Part shown: positions 28,322-37,772 of the stretch, in pieces
How the letters are laid out: the number at the start of each line of letters is the position of its first letter
Numbering within the stretch: position 1 is the first letter of the stretch
Assembly (NCBI RefSeq): GCF_014280965.1
Contig: NZ_JACODZ010000005.1
Coordinates: 1 to 64,000, forward strand
Direction: 5' to 3'
DNA: 64,000 nt
DNA from: Echinicola salinicaeni
GTDB taxonomy: Bacteria; Bacteroidota; Bacteroidia; Cytophagales; Cyclobacteriaceae
Notes under the pieces: generated by a model
Told to the model about the DNA's origin: nothing
The model's input: the letters and a program-made list of their open reading frames with translations, nothing else
Databases searched by the model: none
Translations under genes and position numbers: made by a program

Positions 28322-28903
28322 ATGGCTAAAAAAATTTTAATGCTTGTCGGTGATTATGTGGAAGATTATGAGGCCATGGTCCCTTTTCAGGCCATGCTTT
28401 CGGTAGGTTTACTAGTGGATACTGTTGGACCAGAAAGAAAAAAAGGAGAAACAGTTCCCACTGCCATTCATGATTTTGTGGGAGACCAAACTTATAAAGA
28501 AACTCCTGGCCACCGTTTCGGCATTACCAAAGACTTTGATCAGGTCAACCCAGCTGAATATGATGGTCTTTATATTGCTGGTGGTAGGGCTCCAGAATAC
28601 ACTAGATTGAATGAAAAAGTCCTGGAGATTACCAGGCACTTTTTCGAAACTAACAAACCTGTGGCAGCTATTTGTCATGGCATACAAATATTAACTGCTG
28701 CAAGGGTACTTGAAAACAGAACCTTAACAGCCTATGTGGCAGTTGGGCCTGATATTGAATTGGCGGGAGGAACTTGGAAAAACATACCTGCAGACCAAGC
28801 CATTACTGATGGTAACCTGACCACATCACCAGCTTGGCCAGGCCATCCGGCTATCCTGAAGGAATTTTATCAATTACTCGGGATGCATATTTCATTTAAC
28901 TGA
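28322..28903 (+). CDS. DJ-1/PfpI family protein
   Basis: 193 residues, a single class I glutamine-amidotransferase-like domain. The nucleophile elbow is AAICHGIQIL with Cys118 and His119; Glu14 or Glu17 in GDYVEDYEAMV is in the position of the conserved glutamate. Members include peptidases, chaperones and glyoxalases, so the reaction is not fixed. No signal peptide is seen. It is followed by a terminator and transcribed alone. Confidence 0.9.
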   Translation: MAKKILMLVGDYVEDYEAMVPFQAMLSVGLLVDTVGPERKKGETVPTAIHDFVGDQTYKETPGHRFGITKDFDQVNPAEYDGLYIAGGRAPEYTRLNEKVLEITRHFFETNKPVAAICHGIQILTAARVLENRTLTAYVAVGPDIELAGGTWKNIPADQAITDGNLTTSPAWPGHPAILKEFYQLLGMHISFN

Positions 28904-28929
28904 TACACTGCAGGTAGCCAAAACTTCTG

Positions 28930-28956
28930 GACCCTGAAATAATTCAGGGTCTTTTT
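28930..28956 (+). terminator. Rho-independent terminator after the DJ-1/PfpI gene
   Basis: GACCCTGAA pairs with TTCAGGGTC around an ATAA loop, followed by five T. Confidence 0.9.
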
Positions 28957-29011
28957 CAACTCTAATTTCATTTTAAACAATTCTCCATTTTTTTGGTCTT
29001 ACATTATAAAG

Positions 29012-30436
29012 ATGCATTCCATGAAAATCCTTCTTACAGGTGCTACTGGCTATATTGGAAAGAGAATTCTCCCTACCTTGGTCTACAATGACCACGAGGT
29101 AGTTTGTTGTGTAAGGGACAAAAACAGATTTTCATTACCTAAATCATTTGTAAATCAGGTTGAAGTAATAGAGGCTGATTTTTTAGATGAAACCTCCCTT
29201 AATTCTATTCCCAAGGATATAGATGGTGCCTTCTATTTGATCCATTCCATGTCTACTTCAGAAGATTTCAGTGCCCTGGAACTAAAGTCATCTAAAAATT
29301 TCAGGGCCTATATGGACACCACCCATATTAAACATGTAATCTATCTAGGTGGAATCATCAATAACCAAGTGCTTTCAAAACATTTATTATCTCGAAAAGC
29401 AGTTGAAGATGAATTATCAAAAGGCAAATATCACTTCACTGCTTTGAGAGCAGGAATTATCATTGGTTCAGGTAGCGCTTCCTTTGAGATCATTAGGGAT
29501 TTAGTAGAAAAACTCCCTCTTATGGTTGCTCCAAAATGGCTATCAACAAAATGCCAACCCATTGCCATAAGGAATGTGATCAGTTTTTTGAGTCTTTCCA
29601 TATTCAACCCTATCACCTATGACAGGCATTTCGATATTGGCGGACCTGACATCTTAACTTACAAGCAGATGTTATTGGGCTATGCAGCCAACAGAGGACT
29701 GAAAAGAAAGATTTGGATTGTACCTGTCATGACACCAAGATTATCCTCCTACTGGCTGTTTTTTGTCACCAGCACTACCTACAAATTAGCCGTTTCATTG
29801 GTAGACAGTATGAAAATAGAAGTAGTTTGTGAGCCCAACGCTCTGGCCAAAGACCTTGGCATAGAACTGATGGATTATCAAACAGCATTAAGCAAGGCTT
29901 TTACAAAAATAGATTCCAATGAAGTTGTTTCCAGCTGGAAAGATTCGCTTATCAGTGGCAGGTTTGATCACAATATCTCGGAATTCATCAATGTACCTGA
30001 ATTTGGCTGTATGAAAGACAGGAGAACGGTACCAGTAAAAAACGAAGACGCATGCTTGGAAAAAATATGGCAAATAGGTGGAGAAACAGGTTGGTATTAT
30101 GCCAATTGGCTTTGGAAATTGAGGGGTTTTCTTGACAAACTATCAGGAGGAGTTGGACTCAGAAGAGGACGTACCCATGTTCAAACCATTAATAATGGTG
30201 ATGCAGTCGATTTCTGGCGGGTACTCTATGCAAAGAAAGAAGAAAAAAGATTATTGCTTTACGCGGAAATGAAAGTACCAGGAGATGCTTGGCTAGAATT
30301 TAAAATCGATAATCATAAGCTAACCCAAACAGCTACTTTTCGACCAAAAGGACTTTGGGGTCGGATTTATTGGTATTCCGTTCTGCCATTTCACGGCGCA
30401 ATTTTTGGCGGAATGATTAGAAAATTGGCCAATTAA
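29012..30436 (+). CDS. SDR/NmrA-type oxidoreductase with DUF2867
   Basis: 474 residues. The N-terminal Rossmann domain carries LLTGATGYIG (7-16) for NAD(P) binding and RAGIIIGSGSASFE near residue 150; an atypical SDR without a clear YxxxK in its usual place. The C-terminal part (about 320-474) is DUF2867, with GRTHVQTINNGDAVDFWRV and KGLWGRIYWYSVLPFH near the end. The combination is common in bacteria and has no defined substrate. ATG 29012 is used; another ATG is at 29021. Its TAA overlaps the stop of the converging gene. Confidence 0.88.
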   Translation: MHSMKILLTGATGYIGKRILPTLVYNDHEVVCCVRDKNRFSLPKSFVNQVEVIEADFLDETSLNSIPKDIDGAFYLIHSMSTSEDFSALELKSSKNFRAYMDTTHIKHVIYLGGIINNQVLSKHLLSRKAVEDELSKGKYHFTALRAGIIIGSGSASFEIIRDLVEKLPLMVAPKWLSTKCQPIAIRNVISFLSLSIFNPITYDRHFDIGGPDILTYKQMLLGYAANRGLKRKIWIVPVMTPRLSSYWLFFVTSTTYKLAVSLVDSMKIEVVCEPNALAKDLGIELMDYQTALSKAFTKIDSNEVVSSWKDSLISGRFDHNISEFINVPEFGCMKDRRTVPVKNEDACLEKIWQIGGETGWYYANWLWKLRGFLDKLSGGVGLRRGRTHVQTINNGDAVDFWRVLYAKKEEKRLLLYAEMKVPGDAWLEFKIDNHKLTQTATFRPKGLWGRIYWYSVLPFHGAIFGGMIRKLAN

Positions 30437-31686
30437 TCAGCGGTACAAGTTCCATAGTTTCGAATTTCCTCCTTGGTAGGATTATACCCATTACCCTGTG
30501 TCACTATCACTACCGCTGGATCTTCAAAAACCAATTTACTGATTGCACAGTAATCTATCAAACTTGAATTATTAAGTATAGAAAGCGCTCCTCCAATAAT
30601 TCTGAAATCATGCAGACCTGAAAGATCTATCATTTCAGGATTATTTTCAATTAAAAATGCTCCCGTGACCTCATTAATATTCATCCCATTAAAGGATCCT
30701 AGAAATGGGTTATTTTGTACAATAAAATCTCCTTCAACCTTTCCTAATCCCTTCAGTTGAGATAGATTGATAATGGGACTGCTACTCTCCTCATCTTCCT
30801 CAATTATTAAATTTCCCCAGATGGTTTCATATTGATATTTGCCAAATTCATCCACTTCTTCCTGACTGGTTAGCACTACATTCCCTATATACGAATTTTC
30901 AACTTCTTGTACTTTTTGCATTTTGATCAACAATGGTTCCTCCTGATGCTTCAACAAACTATCAATAGAAATAAGCGCTCTCACCTTTGAATAACCATCT
31001 ACAATAGCCTCCGCACCAATGACCGAACCTTCTTCATATTCTTCCTTCAAAATAACTTTCGCAGCTGAATCAACTTCAATCGTATAAGATGTATTGATCA
31101 CCAAATCACCTGCTAAAAATTTCTCAGGATCATACTTATCTCTCATTGCTACCCAGAAATATAATAGAGGCCTAAACTTCACTTTCTCTGGATCAAAGCC
31201 AAAGTCCTCAGGAGAATACCCTAAAGTCGAAAGGACATCCAAAACAATTTCTTTCACCTTATTGAGTTCCATTACTTCAAAATCAATAGGCAACTGAGCA
31301 TCAATAAACTCCTGCAATTTCCCCTTTTCTGGTATAGCAAAAAGGGTCGTTCCATCCGAATCGAGTAAAAGCAACTCTGTGAGTAGGTATTTCCCCACAG
31401 GTAAGCTTATAGTTTCAGTAAAGAAAATACCTTCAGATTCATAAACTTCTATCAACTTTTTGGAATAATCTGTTGAGGTCCCATCCTCGCGTTTTATTGT
31501 AATCCAAGCACTGACTACTAAATCAAAATCATCATTTAGCTTTCTGGAATTACTGCTATTATTCTGAAGAGAAAAACTAAAGGACACTGCCCCTCTCAAT
31601 TGATCAGGCACATCTAAATCTTTAGAGCAGGAAAAAACTCCTATAAAAACACATAGTATAGTGTATTGAATAAACTTATTGGACAT
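30433..31686 (-). CDS. Lipoprotein with C-terminal receptor-L/leucine-rich-like repeats
   Basis: 417 residues from ATG 31686; an in-frame start 20 codons upstream would add a second hydrophobic stretch and is less likely. The lipobox is GVFSC. The central part is beta-rich and unrecognised. The C-terminal 90 residues hold repeats with alternating leucine and isoleucine (GKVEGDFIVQNNPFL, VTGAFLIENNPEMIDL, IGGALSILNNSSLIDY), like the receptor L-domain solenoid. It is probably a surface or periplasmic lipoprotein. The last four bases overlap the converging gene so that both stops use one TTAA. Confidence 0.8.
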   Translation of the reverse strand: MSNKFIQYTILCVFIGVFSCSKDLDVPDQLRGAVSFSFSLQNNSSNSRKLNDDFDLVVSAWITIKREDGTSTDYSKKLIEVYESEGIFFTETISLPVGKYLLTELLLLDSDGTTLFAIPEKGKLQEFIDAQLPIDFEVMELNKVKEIVLDVLSTLGYSPEDFGFDPEKVKFRPLLYFWVAMRDKYDPEKFLAGDLVINTSYTIEVDSAAKVILKEEYEEGSVIGAEAIVDGYSKVRALISIDSLLKHQEEPLLIKMQKVQEVENSYIGNVVLTSQEEVDEFGKYQYETIWGNLIIEEDEESSSPIINLSQLKGLGKVEGDFIVQNNPFLGSFNGMNINEVTGAFLIENNPEMIDLSGLHDFRIIGGALSILNNSSLIDYCAISKLVFEDPAVVIVTQGNGYNPTKEEIRNYGTCTAD

Positions 31687-32320
31687 GACACAAAATGAAA
31701 AAACTGAAAATATTGCTATAGCTACCTGATAAAAGCAAGCTAACAACTGCCTACCTAACCATAAAACACATATTAATAAATCTAAAATACATTTATTTAT
31801 TTATAAAAATTAATTTTCTACAGATAAAAAAAATATAAATGTCAAACTTTTATGATCAAAAACTACCATTTCATCATATGTATATCCGCCATTTTACCGT
31901 AAAGATTAAAAGCGAATCGAAACAACTCTTTTGATTAAAGTATCGGCTGCTTCAGTCTTCCGACCACTTGAGCAAAGGATTTATGGTTACTGGCATCATA
32001 GCGGAAAATCACTTTTCATTAAAACTATTATTTTAAGAGTCCCCTATAATTTTACACAACATGATTATCCGTTATTACACCAGTAAACTTGTTCCTCACA
32101 GCCTGTCCAGATTTATCGGGAGATTCCACAGATCTACCTGACGGAAGACAGGTTTGCACGGAATAAAATACCGTTTCTTTGGGCTTTTGTGTTCTTACTG
32201 AAAGAATATCTTATTTACAAAAAGCTACTGGTGTCTTTGCGGATATACAGATTACACAATAAAAAAGCTGTTGAATCCAATCCCAACAGCTTTTTTATAT
32301 TGATATTTCTTTACAAAAAC
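31687..32320. other. 634-bp intergenic region with repeat-like segment
   Basis: No supportable gene. It contains a GC-richer patch at about 32100-32160 in which 32127-32151 resembles, inverted, the segment at 15132-15150. It ends with the bidirectional terminator at 32261-32296. Confidence 0.5.
32261..32296. terminator. Bidirectional terminator at the end of glsB
   Basis: AAAAAAGCTGTTG pairs perfectly with CAACAGCTTTTTT around a 10-base loop, so there is a T run on each strand. It ends the leftward glsA-glsB transcript. Confidence 0.85.
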
Positions 32321-33280
32321 CTACTTATCTTCGACCTTTTTATCTATGTACTTATCTCTCTCATAGGTTTCTATATGGCGTTGTTTCTTGGTTTCATAAA
32401 TATCCTTAAGGGTAATCATAATACCTGTCTCTTCTACTGCTCCAAATTCATTGTTCATGGCTGTCCCAAAAGTCTTCATGCTTGGAGAAAGGTTCATATA
32501 GGTATTGATGAGCGGTGGAATATTCTCTCCCAAAGCCCTTACCTTCGTATTTAGTACTTTATAGCCTTCCTTATAATCTTTTTCCTCAAAAAGCGCCTTA
32601 AAACCACTTATATCAGTTTTATAGGGCAATGGACTGATCGGTTCTACTAAATGCTCATTATCGGGAAAATAGTGATTCATAAAGTAAAGTAATAAATCCC
32701 TTGCCTCCGCATTGAAATGTGGATACATGGTCACCTTTCCGAAAAGATATTCAACATCTGGGTTCAAAACCACTACAGCTCCTAATCCATCCCAAAGATT
32801 ATCCAAAGAAAATACGCCTTTTCGGTTATCCTTTCTCGGTTGGTATTTAGGCTGGACAAAAGACCTGCCCAACTCAATGGTTTTTGGCAAATAGTCGCTC
32901 TTAAATTTATCGGTGAATTTAAATAAATGGGCGGTGGAAAGATTCACTTCACCATGCTCATTTTCTCCAGCATTTTTGCAGTTTATCAATCTATAGCCTG
33001 CAATGATTTCTTCCTCTTCAGGATTCCAAGCGATCAATTGCTCATAGCAATTTTCACAGGTATCATTTTCATCAATATCCACAGGCAACCCCGTTCCCCC
33101 TCCAGCACCTCTAAAGGTCAGTTCCCTAAGACGTCCAATTTCCTTCATCACATTAGGGGAATTGTGGTGATTTATTAGATATACCTGATTATCGCCATTA
33201 TTCGTATGGCGTAAAAATCTCTCGGGCGTCAACTCCCTCTTCAAAATCTCCTTATCAACAGGCGCTATTATCTCTTGCAT
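32321..33280 (-). CDS. glsB: GNAT-fold N-acyltransferase, GlsB-like (glycine/lipoamino acid synthesis)
   Basis: 319 residues. It resembles the OlsB/hemolysin-like GNAT acyltransferases: LRELTFRGAGGGTGLPVDID (about 50-70), IAGYRLINCK, TIELGRSFVQPKYQ and a later NLWDGLGAV block. In Bacteroides, GlsB joins a 3-hydroxy fatty acid to glycine by an amide bond, and GlsA adds the second acyl chain. The gene lies six bases after the PlsC-like gene, which supports that pairing. The amino acid head group is not shown by sequence. Confidence 0.8.
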   Translation of the reverse strand: MQEIIAPVDKEILKRELTPERFLRHTNNGDNQVYLINHHNSPNVMKEIGRLRELTFRGAGGGTGLPVDIDENDTCENCYEQLIAWNPEEEEIIAGYRLINCKNAGENEHGEVNLSTAHLFKFTDKFKSDYLPKTIELGRSFVQPKYQPRKDNRKGVFSLDNLWDGLGAVVVLNPDVEYLFGKVTMYPHFNAEARDLLLYFMNHYFPDNEHLVEPISPLPYKTDISGFKALFEEKDYKEGYKVLNTKVRALGENIPPLINTYMNLSPSMKTFGTAMNNEFGAVEETGIMITLKDIYETKKQRHIETYERDKYIDKKVEDK

Positions 33281-33286
33281 AAAAAC

Positions 33287-34150
33287 TTAACTTTCTGTGG
33301 CTATGGAGTAAACGGTATTTTTCACGTCCTCTGCCCAGTACTTTTCACTTTTCGAATCATCAAAATACTCGTAAGAAATGGGTTTTCCTACATGTATAGT
33401 TACTTTTTTGTTCTTTTGGCCAAACATTTCATCTGCCAAATAAAGCATCTCAATATTTGCTTTAACTCCCAACTTTTTCCTTATCAAGGCCAGATTATAA
33501 AAAAAAGATGAATTCTTTCCCTCTATATAAACTGGGACTACATCCTTTTTATATTTCTTAGCTTTTGCAATAAAACTCTTTTTCCATTCCAAATCTTTTA
33601 TTACCCCAGATTGCTTTCTGGAAACCAAACCTGCCGGAAAAACCAAAACGGCTTCCTCTCCTGCATAAGTCTCCTCTATCAATCTCGCTGCGGACCTTCC
33701 ATGAGCCCCATGTTTGTTTACTGGCACAAACAAAGGTTCAAAGTTTTTGATATTGGTCAATATATCATTAACTAAAAACCTCAAGTCCTCACGGTACTTA
33801 CCCAATGCATACATGAAAGCTATGCCATCCAAACCTCCTAAAGGATGGTTTGACGCAAATATCACACTTTCATTTAAAGGAATATTCTCAGCACCCTTAA
33901 GTTCAATTTTAACCCCAAACTCCTCAATCAAACCATTTACAAAATCTAGCCCCCTAAGATGTCCCAACTTACCCATGATTTGATTGATTTCATCTTCATG
34001 GGCTATTCTACGAATATAACTAATGACAAATCCGGGAACCCATTTCAAAAGCGCAGGATTCTTGTCCTTAATTACTTTCCTAATCTCTATAAATTTCTTT
34101 TGTGGCTCCTTCAACTGTGGATATAAAATTTGCCCCAGACTTTCCGACAA
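33287..34150 (-). CDS. glsA: PlsC-like O-acyltransferase, GlsA-like
   Basis: 287 residues. The acyltransferase core has SNHPLGGLDG (His102, Asp108) as the catalytic block; the spacing is H-x5-D instead of the usual H-x4-D of PlsC enzymes. VFPAGLVSRK (170-179) is the FPAG-type substrate block. A partly hydrophobic segment near residues 35-50 may touch the membrane. In Bacteroides GlsA forms the ester-linked second chain of glycine lipids. It is the first gene of the pair and overlaps no neighbour. Confidence 0.8.
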   Translation of the reverse strand: MSESLGQILYPQLKEPQKKFIEIRKVIKDKNPALLKWVPGFVISYIRRIAHEDEINQIMGKLGHLRGLDFVNGLIEEFGVKIELKGAENIPLNESVIFASNHPLGGLDGIAFMYALGKYREDLRFLVNDILTNIKNFEPLFVPVNKHGAHGRSAARLIEETYAGEEAVLVFPAGLVSRKQSGVIKDLEWKKSFIAKAKKYKKDVVPVYIEGKNSSFFYNLALIRKKLGVKANIEMLYLADEMFGQKNKKVTIHVGKPISYEYFDDSKSEKYWAEDVKNTVYSIATES

Positions 34151-34312
34151 ACTATAGCAACCTTAAAGGTTTGACATACAGATTTATGCAGATTTCATGG
34201 GTGATTAACTGATCCTTTTTGAAACCAACCTTTAGGGCTTCAAAAGCTAAAAATACAAAAAAATCACAAAGAGACACTTAAAAATTAGCGCATACCAACT
34301 TAATTCTTGCCC

Positions 34313-35140
34313 TTATTCTATGGTTATAGATTCAGTTACCACAGGCCCTACCATAAAATATCCCAAAGCAGCTTTCTCTCCCTCAAGCAATTGAATATTA
34401 GTTGGAGGATTTTCTGGCAAGGGACTGAAAAGTCCGCCATCATTAAAAAGAAATCCTTGGAGACTTTCTAGGTAATCATAAGCTTCCTTGTTCAATCGAT
34501 AAAGAGAAATCCTGGCCACATCTCCCTTTTTAAAAACTATATTATCTATATCTAAACCTTCTTCAAGGGCTCCTATTCCAAAAGTATCATCAAAAAGTAA
34601 ATAATCTCCTCTTCTATTCAATAAGGTATCGTTCCTTACTACTTTCACTCTATAATAATTATCTTCCTCAAAAGGTATTTTCCCGTGGAGCTTGATATAG
34701 TAGCCCTCATCCCTTATCAAATTACCTTCTTTATAGGAATAGCTTAAACTATCTATCTCCGGCGCCTCCAATAAGGTACCACTAGACATATAATGTTGCC
34801 CCCCGATTTTCACATGCAGGGAATAATCTTGCCCTTGACTTCCTACAATATTGGTTTGTGGAAGGTATTTCTTAACACTGCTCACATATTGAAAATCATA
34901 CCTTATCTGTCTATCCTCATGAATAATATATACCTCTGCAAAATCAATCGCTTTAAATCCAGTAGAGTCATAATAATCACGGCTTCTGCTTATTAACACT
35001 TCATTTAAACTTCTATTGTCTGTCCAAATCCCCTCAATAACAGTCTGGGGAGGGAAAGTCTGCAATACTGGCCTTACTTCCTCCAAACATGAGATAAGAA
35101 AAAGAATCAAAATAAGAATTCCGTACTTCGAGAATTTCAT
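34313..35140 (-). CDS. DUF4249 family lipoprotein
   Basis: 275 residues from ATG 35140, which follows the stop of the TonB receptor gene by four bases; an in-frame TTG upstream would overlap it. The lipobox is LFLISC with Cys18. The mature part is all beta (VIEGIWTDNRSLNEVLISRSRDYYDS; DYSLHVKIGGQHYMS), and ends with GYFMVGPVV, all of DUF4249 type. These lipoproteins are encoded next to TonB receptors and are thought to sit over the receptor as a substrate-capture partner, as SusD does for SusC. The substrate is unknown. Confidence 0.85.
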   Translation of the reverse strand: MKFSKYGILILILFLISCLEEVRPVLQTFPPQTVIEGIWTDNRSLNEVLISRSRDYYDSTGFKAIDFAEVYIIHEDRQIRYDFQYVSSVKKYLPQTNIVGSQGQDYSLHVKIGGQHYMSSGTLLEAPEIDSLSYSYKEGNLIRDEGYYIKLHGKIPFEEDNYYRVKVVRNDTLLNRRGDYLLFDDTFGIGALEEGLDIDNIVFKKGDVARISLYRLNKEAYDYLESLQGFLFNDGGLFSPLPENPPTNIQLLEGEKAALGYFMVGPVVTESITIE

Positions 35141-35144
35141 AAGT

Positions 35145-37541
35145 TTAAAATTCAAAATTATAGGATATAGATGGCATTATTGTAAACAAATAAGTCATGA
35201 CCACTCCAGGTCTCCTTGAAAATATTTCATCACTGGAAGAAGATTGATATTTTACATCATTATTGATGATATCAGTAAATTGATATAAATAAGGGTTTTT
35301 TCGTCCATAGAGATTATAGATGCTAAAGCTCCAGCTTCCTTTCCAGTTTTTCCCCCTCTCTTTGTTCTTCCATACAATGGACGCATCCATCCGATGATAA
35401 TCAGGAAATCGATCTTGATTTCTTTTTGGACCATAAAGTGGGATTTCCTGATTATCCATGGCATAAGACCCCACAGGAAAACTAACTGCCTGACCTGTAG
35501 AATAGATAAATGTGATATTGGCCAGTAACCTTGAATTAAATGTTCTTTGCATCACCAAGCTGATATCGTGAGGCCTATCATATCGGGGATTATAAGCCTC
35601 ACCCAAACTGATCCCTGGCACTTTTCTGAAAGTCCTTGAATAAGTATAACTTAACCAACCAGTAAAACTACCAGCATTCTTCTTCAGCATAAATTCCGCT
35701 CCATAAGACCAAGCTTGACCTTTTAGCAACTCTGCCTCAATATTGTCAGTAAACAATAAATCAGCTCCTTGTCTTACATCCACAATATTATCATAATCCT
35801 TATAGTATCCTTCTAAAGACAAATCCCAATCTTGCTCCCCAAATGACTTGAAAAGCCCTGCTGAATATTGGTCAAGGCTTTGTGGCTCAATATACCTATT
35901 GGATAAAACCCATCTATCGATAGGCAAACCGGCGGAATTATTAGCAGTTATCTGTAAATATTGATAATTCCTGTTATAGGCTGCTTTGAAGGAAAGTTTT
36001 TCATTGATCTTAAATCTAAATGCTAACCTAGGCTCCAGCCCGTGATAAAACTGCATTTTTCTAAATCGCTTAAAAAATAGCGTATCCAATATATCTGCCT
36101 CCTCACCACTTGGACCATCTTTATAAATATATTCTGCTCCTCTCCCTATTTGATTATAGGCACTGACCCTTAATCCCGCTTCCACTTTTAACCTTTCATC
36201 AATATCAAAATCACCGGAAACAAAAGCATCATATTGAAAAGCATTGACAGGATTGGTCACCACAGGCTCCAAACTACTTCCTGGCTCCACCTTCATGTCT
36301 AAAGGAAAAAAATGATAGTACCTGTTTTGTAAGCCCACTTCTAGATTGACCTTATCATTAACTGACCAGTTGACGATCCCCTTCAAACCTCCCTCAGAAA
36401 GCAGGTTTTCCCAGCTAAAGCCATCTTCTTCATCTTCGATAACCAAATTATATCCGTATTGGGAATAATATCCATTGACTTCTAAAAACAAGTTTTTATT
36501 GATAATTCTATTCCAATTAAAGCTATTGACCCAATTTTTCCATCCAAAACCAAACAATCCATCCACTTCCAGATAATCATTTCCTAAAAAAGTAGTAAAT
36601 GAAATTTTATCCCTATCCCCAATTCGAAAATCAAGTTTACCTCCTAAATCATAAAAATATAATAGGTTGTTTTTTATATCATCGCTTCCAAAGGCCCTCA
36701 AAAACAAATCTGCATAGGTTCTTCTGGCTGAAATAATAAAAGATGATTTATCTGAAAACAGTGGCCCATCTAGGCTTAATTTTGAACTGATAGTTCCAAT
36801 ACCTCCTTCTCCATGGATCCTATCAGTCCTACCTGTTTTCATCTTTACATCTACAACGGATGACAATCTCCCTCCTTGTCTTGCTGGGATATTTCCCCGA
36901 TACAGATCTACGCTTTCTAGAGCATCAGGATTAAAAACTGAGAAAAATCCAAAAAAATGGGACGGGTTATATACCGGGGCCCCATCTAGTTGGATAAGGT
37001 TTTGATCGGATGAGCCTCCCCGAACAAATAATCCTGTCGTACCTTCTCCTGCTGTCTGTATACCCGGCAATAACTGTAAGCTTCTAAGCACATCAACTTC
37101 TCCAAAGAGCGAAGGAATGTTTTTTAAGGTATTTATGGAAAGGGTGTTTTTACCCATATCGACACTTTCAACAAGGGAAACATCGGTATCCCCCTCTATC
37201 ACCACCTCATTCAAACTCTGCAATAATTCACTTAACTCCAGCTCTAATGCTTGTTTCTGGCTGGAACTGTTTACGGCTAAATACTTGATTTCAAAGCCAA
37301 CAAAACTGACCACTAAGGTCTTGGGAAGTTCAAATACATCTATTTCAAAAAAACCCTGCTCATCGCTCACTACACCTTTGGTTTCTTCACCCAACCAAAA
37401 AATTGATGCGCCAGGTAGTACCTCTCCCGTCTTTTCAGCCTTTATATATCCAGTAATTTTTTCAACCTCTTGGGCTTTACCGATCAAAGGACTCAAACAC
37501 ATCAGCCAAAAAATTATTGGGCAAAATAAAAATTGCTTCAT
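35145..37541 (-). CDS. TonB-dependent outer-membrane receptor with N-terminal beta-sandwich domain
   Basis: 798 residues from ATG 37541, chosen because the signal peptide (MKQFLFCPIIFWLMC, ending GKAQ) begins there; another ATG lies 11 codons upstream. A carboxypeptidase-regulatory-like domain (about 27-110) is followed by the plug (about 115-225; LPGIQTAGEGTTGLFVRGGS) and the 22-strand barrel, ending in aromatic SYNFEF. The gene is followed after four bases by the DUF4249 lipoprotein gene. It carries a ligand across the outer membrane using TonB energy; the ligand is unknown. Confidence 0.93.
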   Translation of the reverse strand: MKQFLFCPIIFWLMCLSPLIGKAQEVEKITGYIKAEKTGEVLPGASIFWLGEETKGVVSDEQGFFEIDVFELPKTLVVSFVGFEIKYLAVNSSSQKQALELELSELLQSLNEVVIEGDTDVSLVESVDMGKNTLSINTLKNIPSLFGEVDVLRSLQLLPGIQTAGEGTTGLFVRGGSSDQNLIQLDGAPVYNPSHFFGFFSVFNPDALESVDLYRGNIPARQGGRLSSVVDVKMKTGRTDRIHGEGGIGTISSKLSLDGPLFSDKSSFIISARRTYADLFLRAFGSDDIKNNLLYFYDLGGKLDFRIGDRDKISFTTFLGNDYLEVDGLFGFGWKNWVNSFNWNRIINKNLFLEVNGYYSQYGYNLVIEDEEDGFSWENLLSEGGLKGIVNWSVNDKVNLEVGLQNRYYHFFPLDMKVEPGSSLEPVVTNPVNAFQYDAFVSGDFDIDERLKVEAGLRVSAYNQIGRGAEYIYKDGPSGEEADILDTLFFKRFRKMQFYHGLEPRLAFRFKINEKLSFKAAYNRNYQYLQITANNSAGLPIDRWVLSNRYIEPQSLDQYSAGLFKSFGEQDWDLSLEGYYKDYDNIVDVRQGADLLFTDNIEAELLKGQAWSYGAEFMLKKNAGSFTGWLSYTYSRTFRKVPGISLGEAYNPRYDRPHDISLVMQRTFNSRLLANITFIYSTGQAVSFPVGSYAMDNQEIPLYGPKRNQDRFPDYHRMDASIVWKNKERGKNWKGSWSFSIYNLYGRKNPYLYQFTDIINNDVKYQSSSSDEIFSRRPGVVMTYLFTIMPSISYNFEF

Positions 37542-37772
37542 ATGGATACTTTCGGCTAATCTATTTGGGTACATGGGTAATCAAATACTTTTCTTTAGTC
37601 ATCCTGTCTGACCACAAAATTTCGAATTAAGATAGTATTTTTTTTGTGATAACTATACTAGTTAGTTTACTATTAACTATTTAGCCAAACATACGTACCT
37701 GACATAGCCTATGGACCATAATAATTTTATGACCATTGTTTCGTTTTGATTTAAAATTCCTAATTTCAAGGC

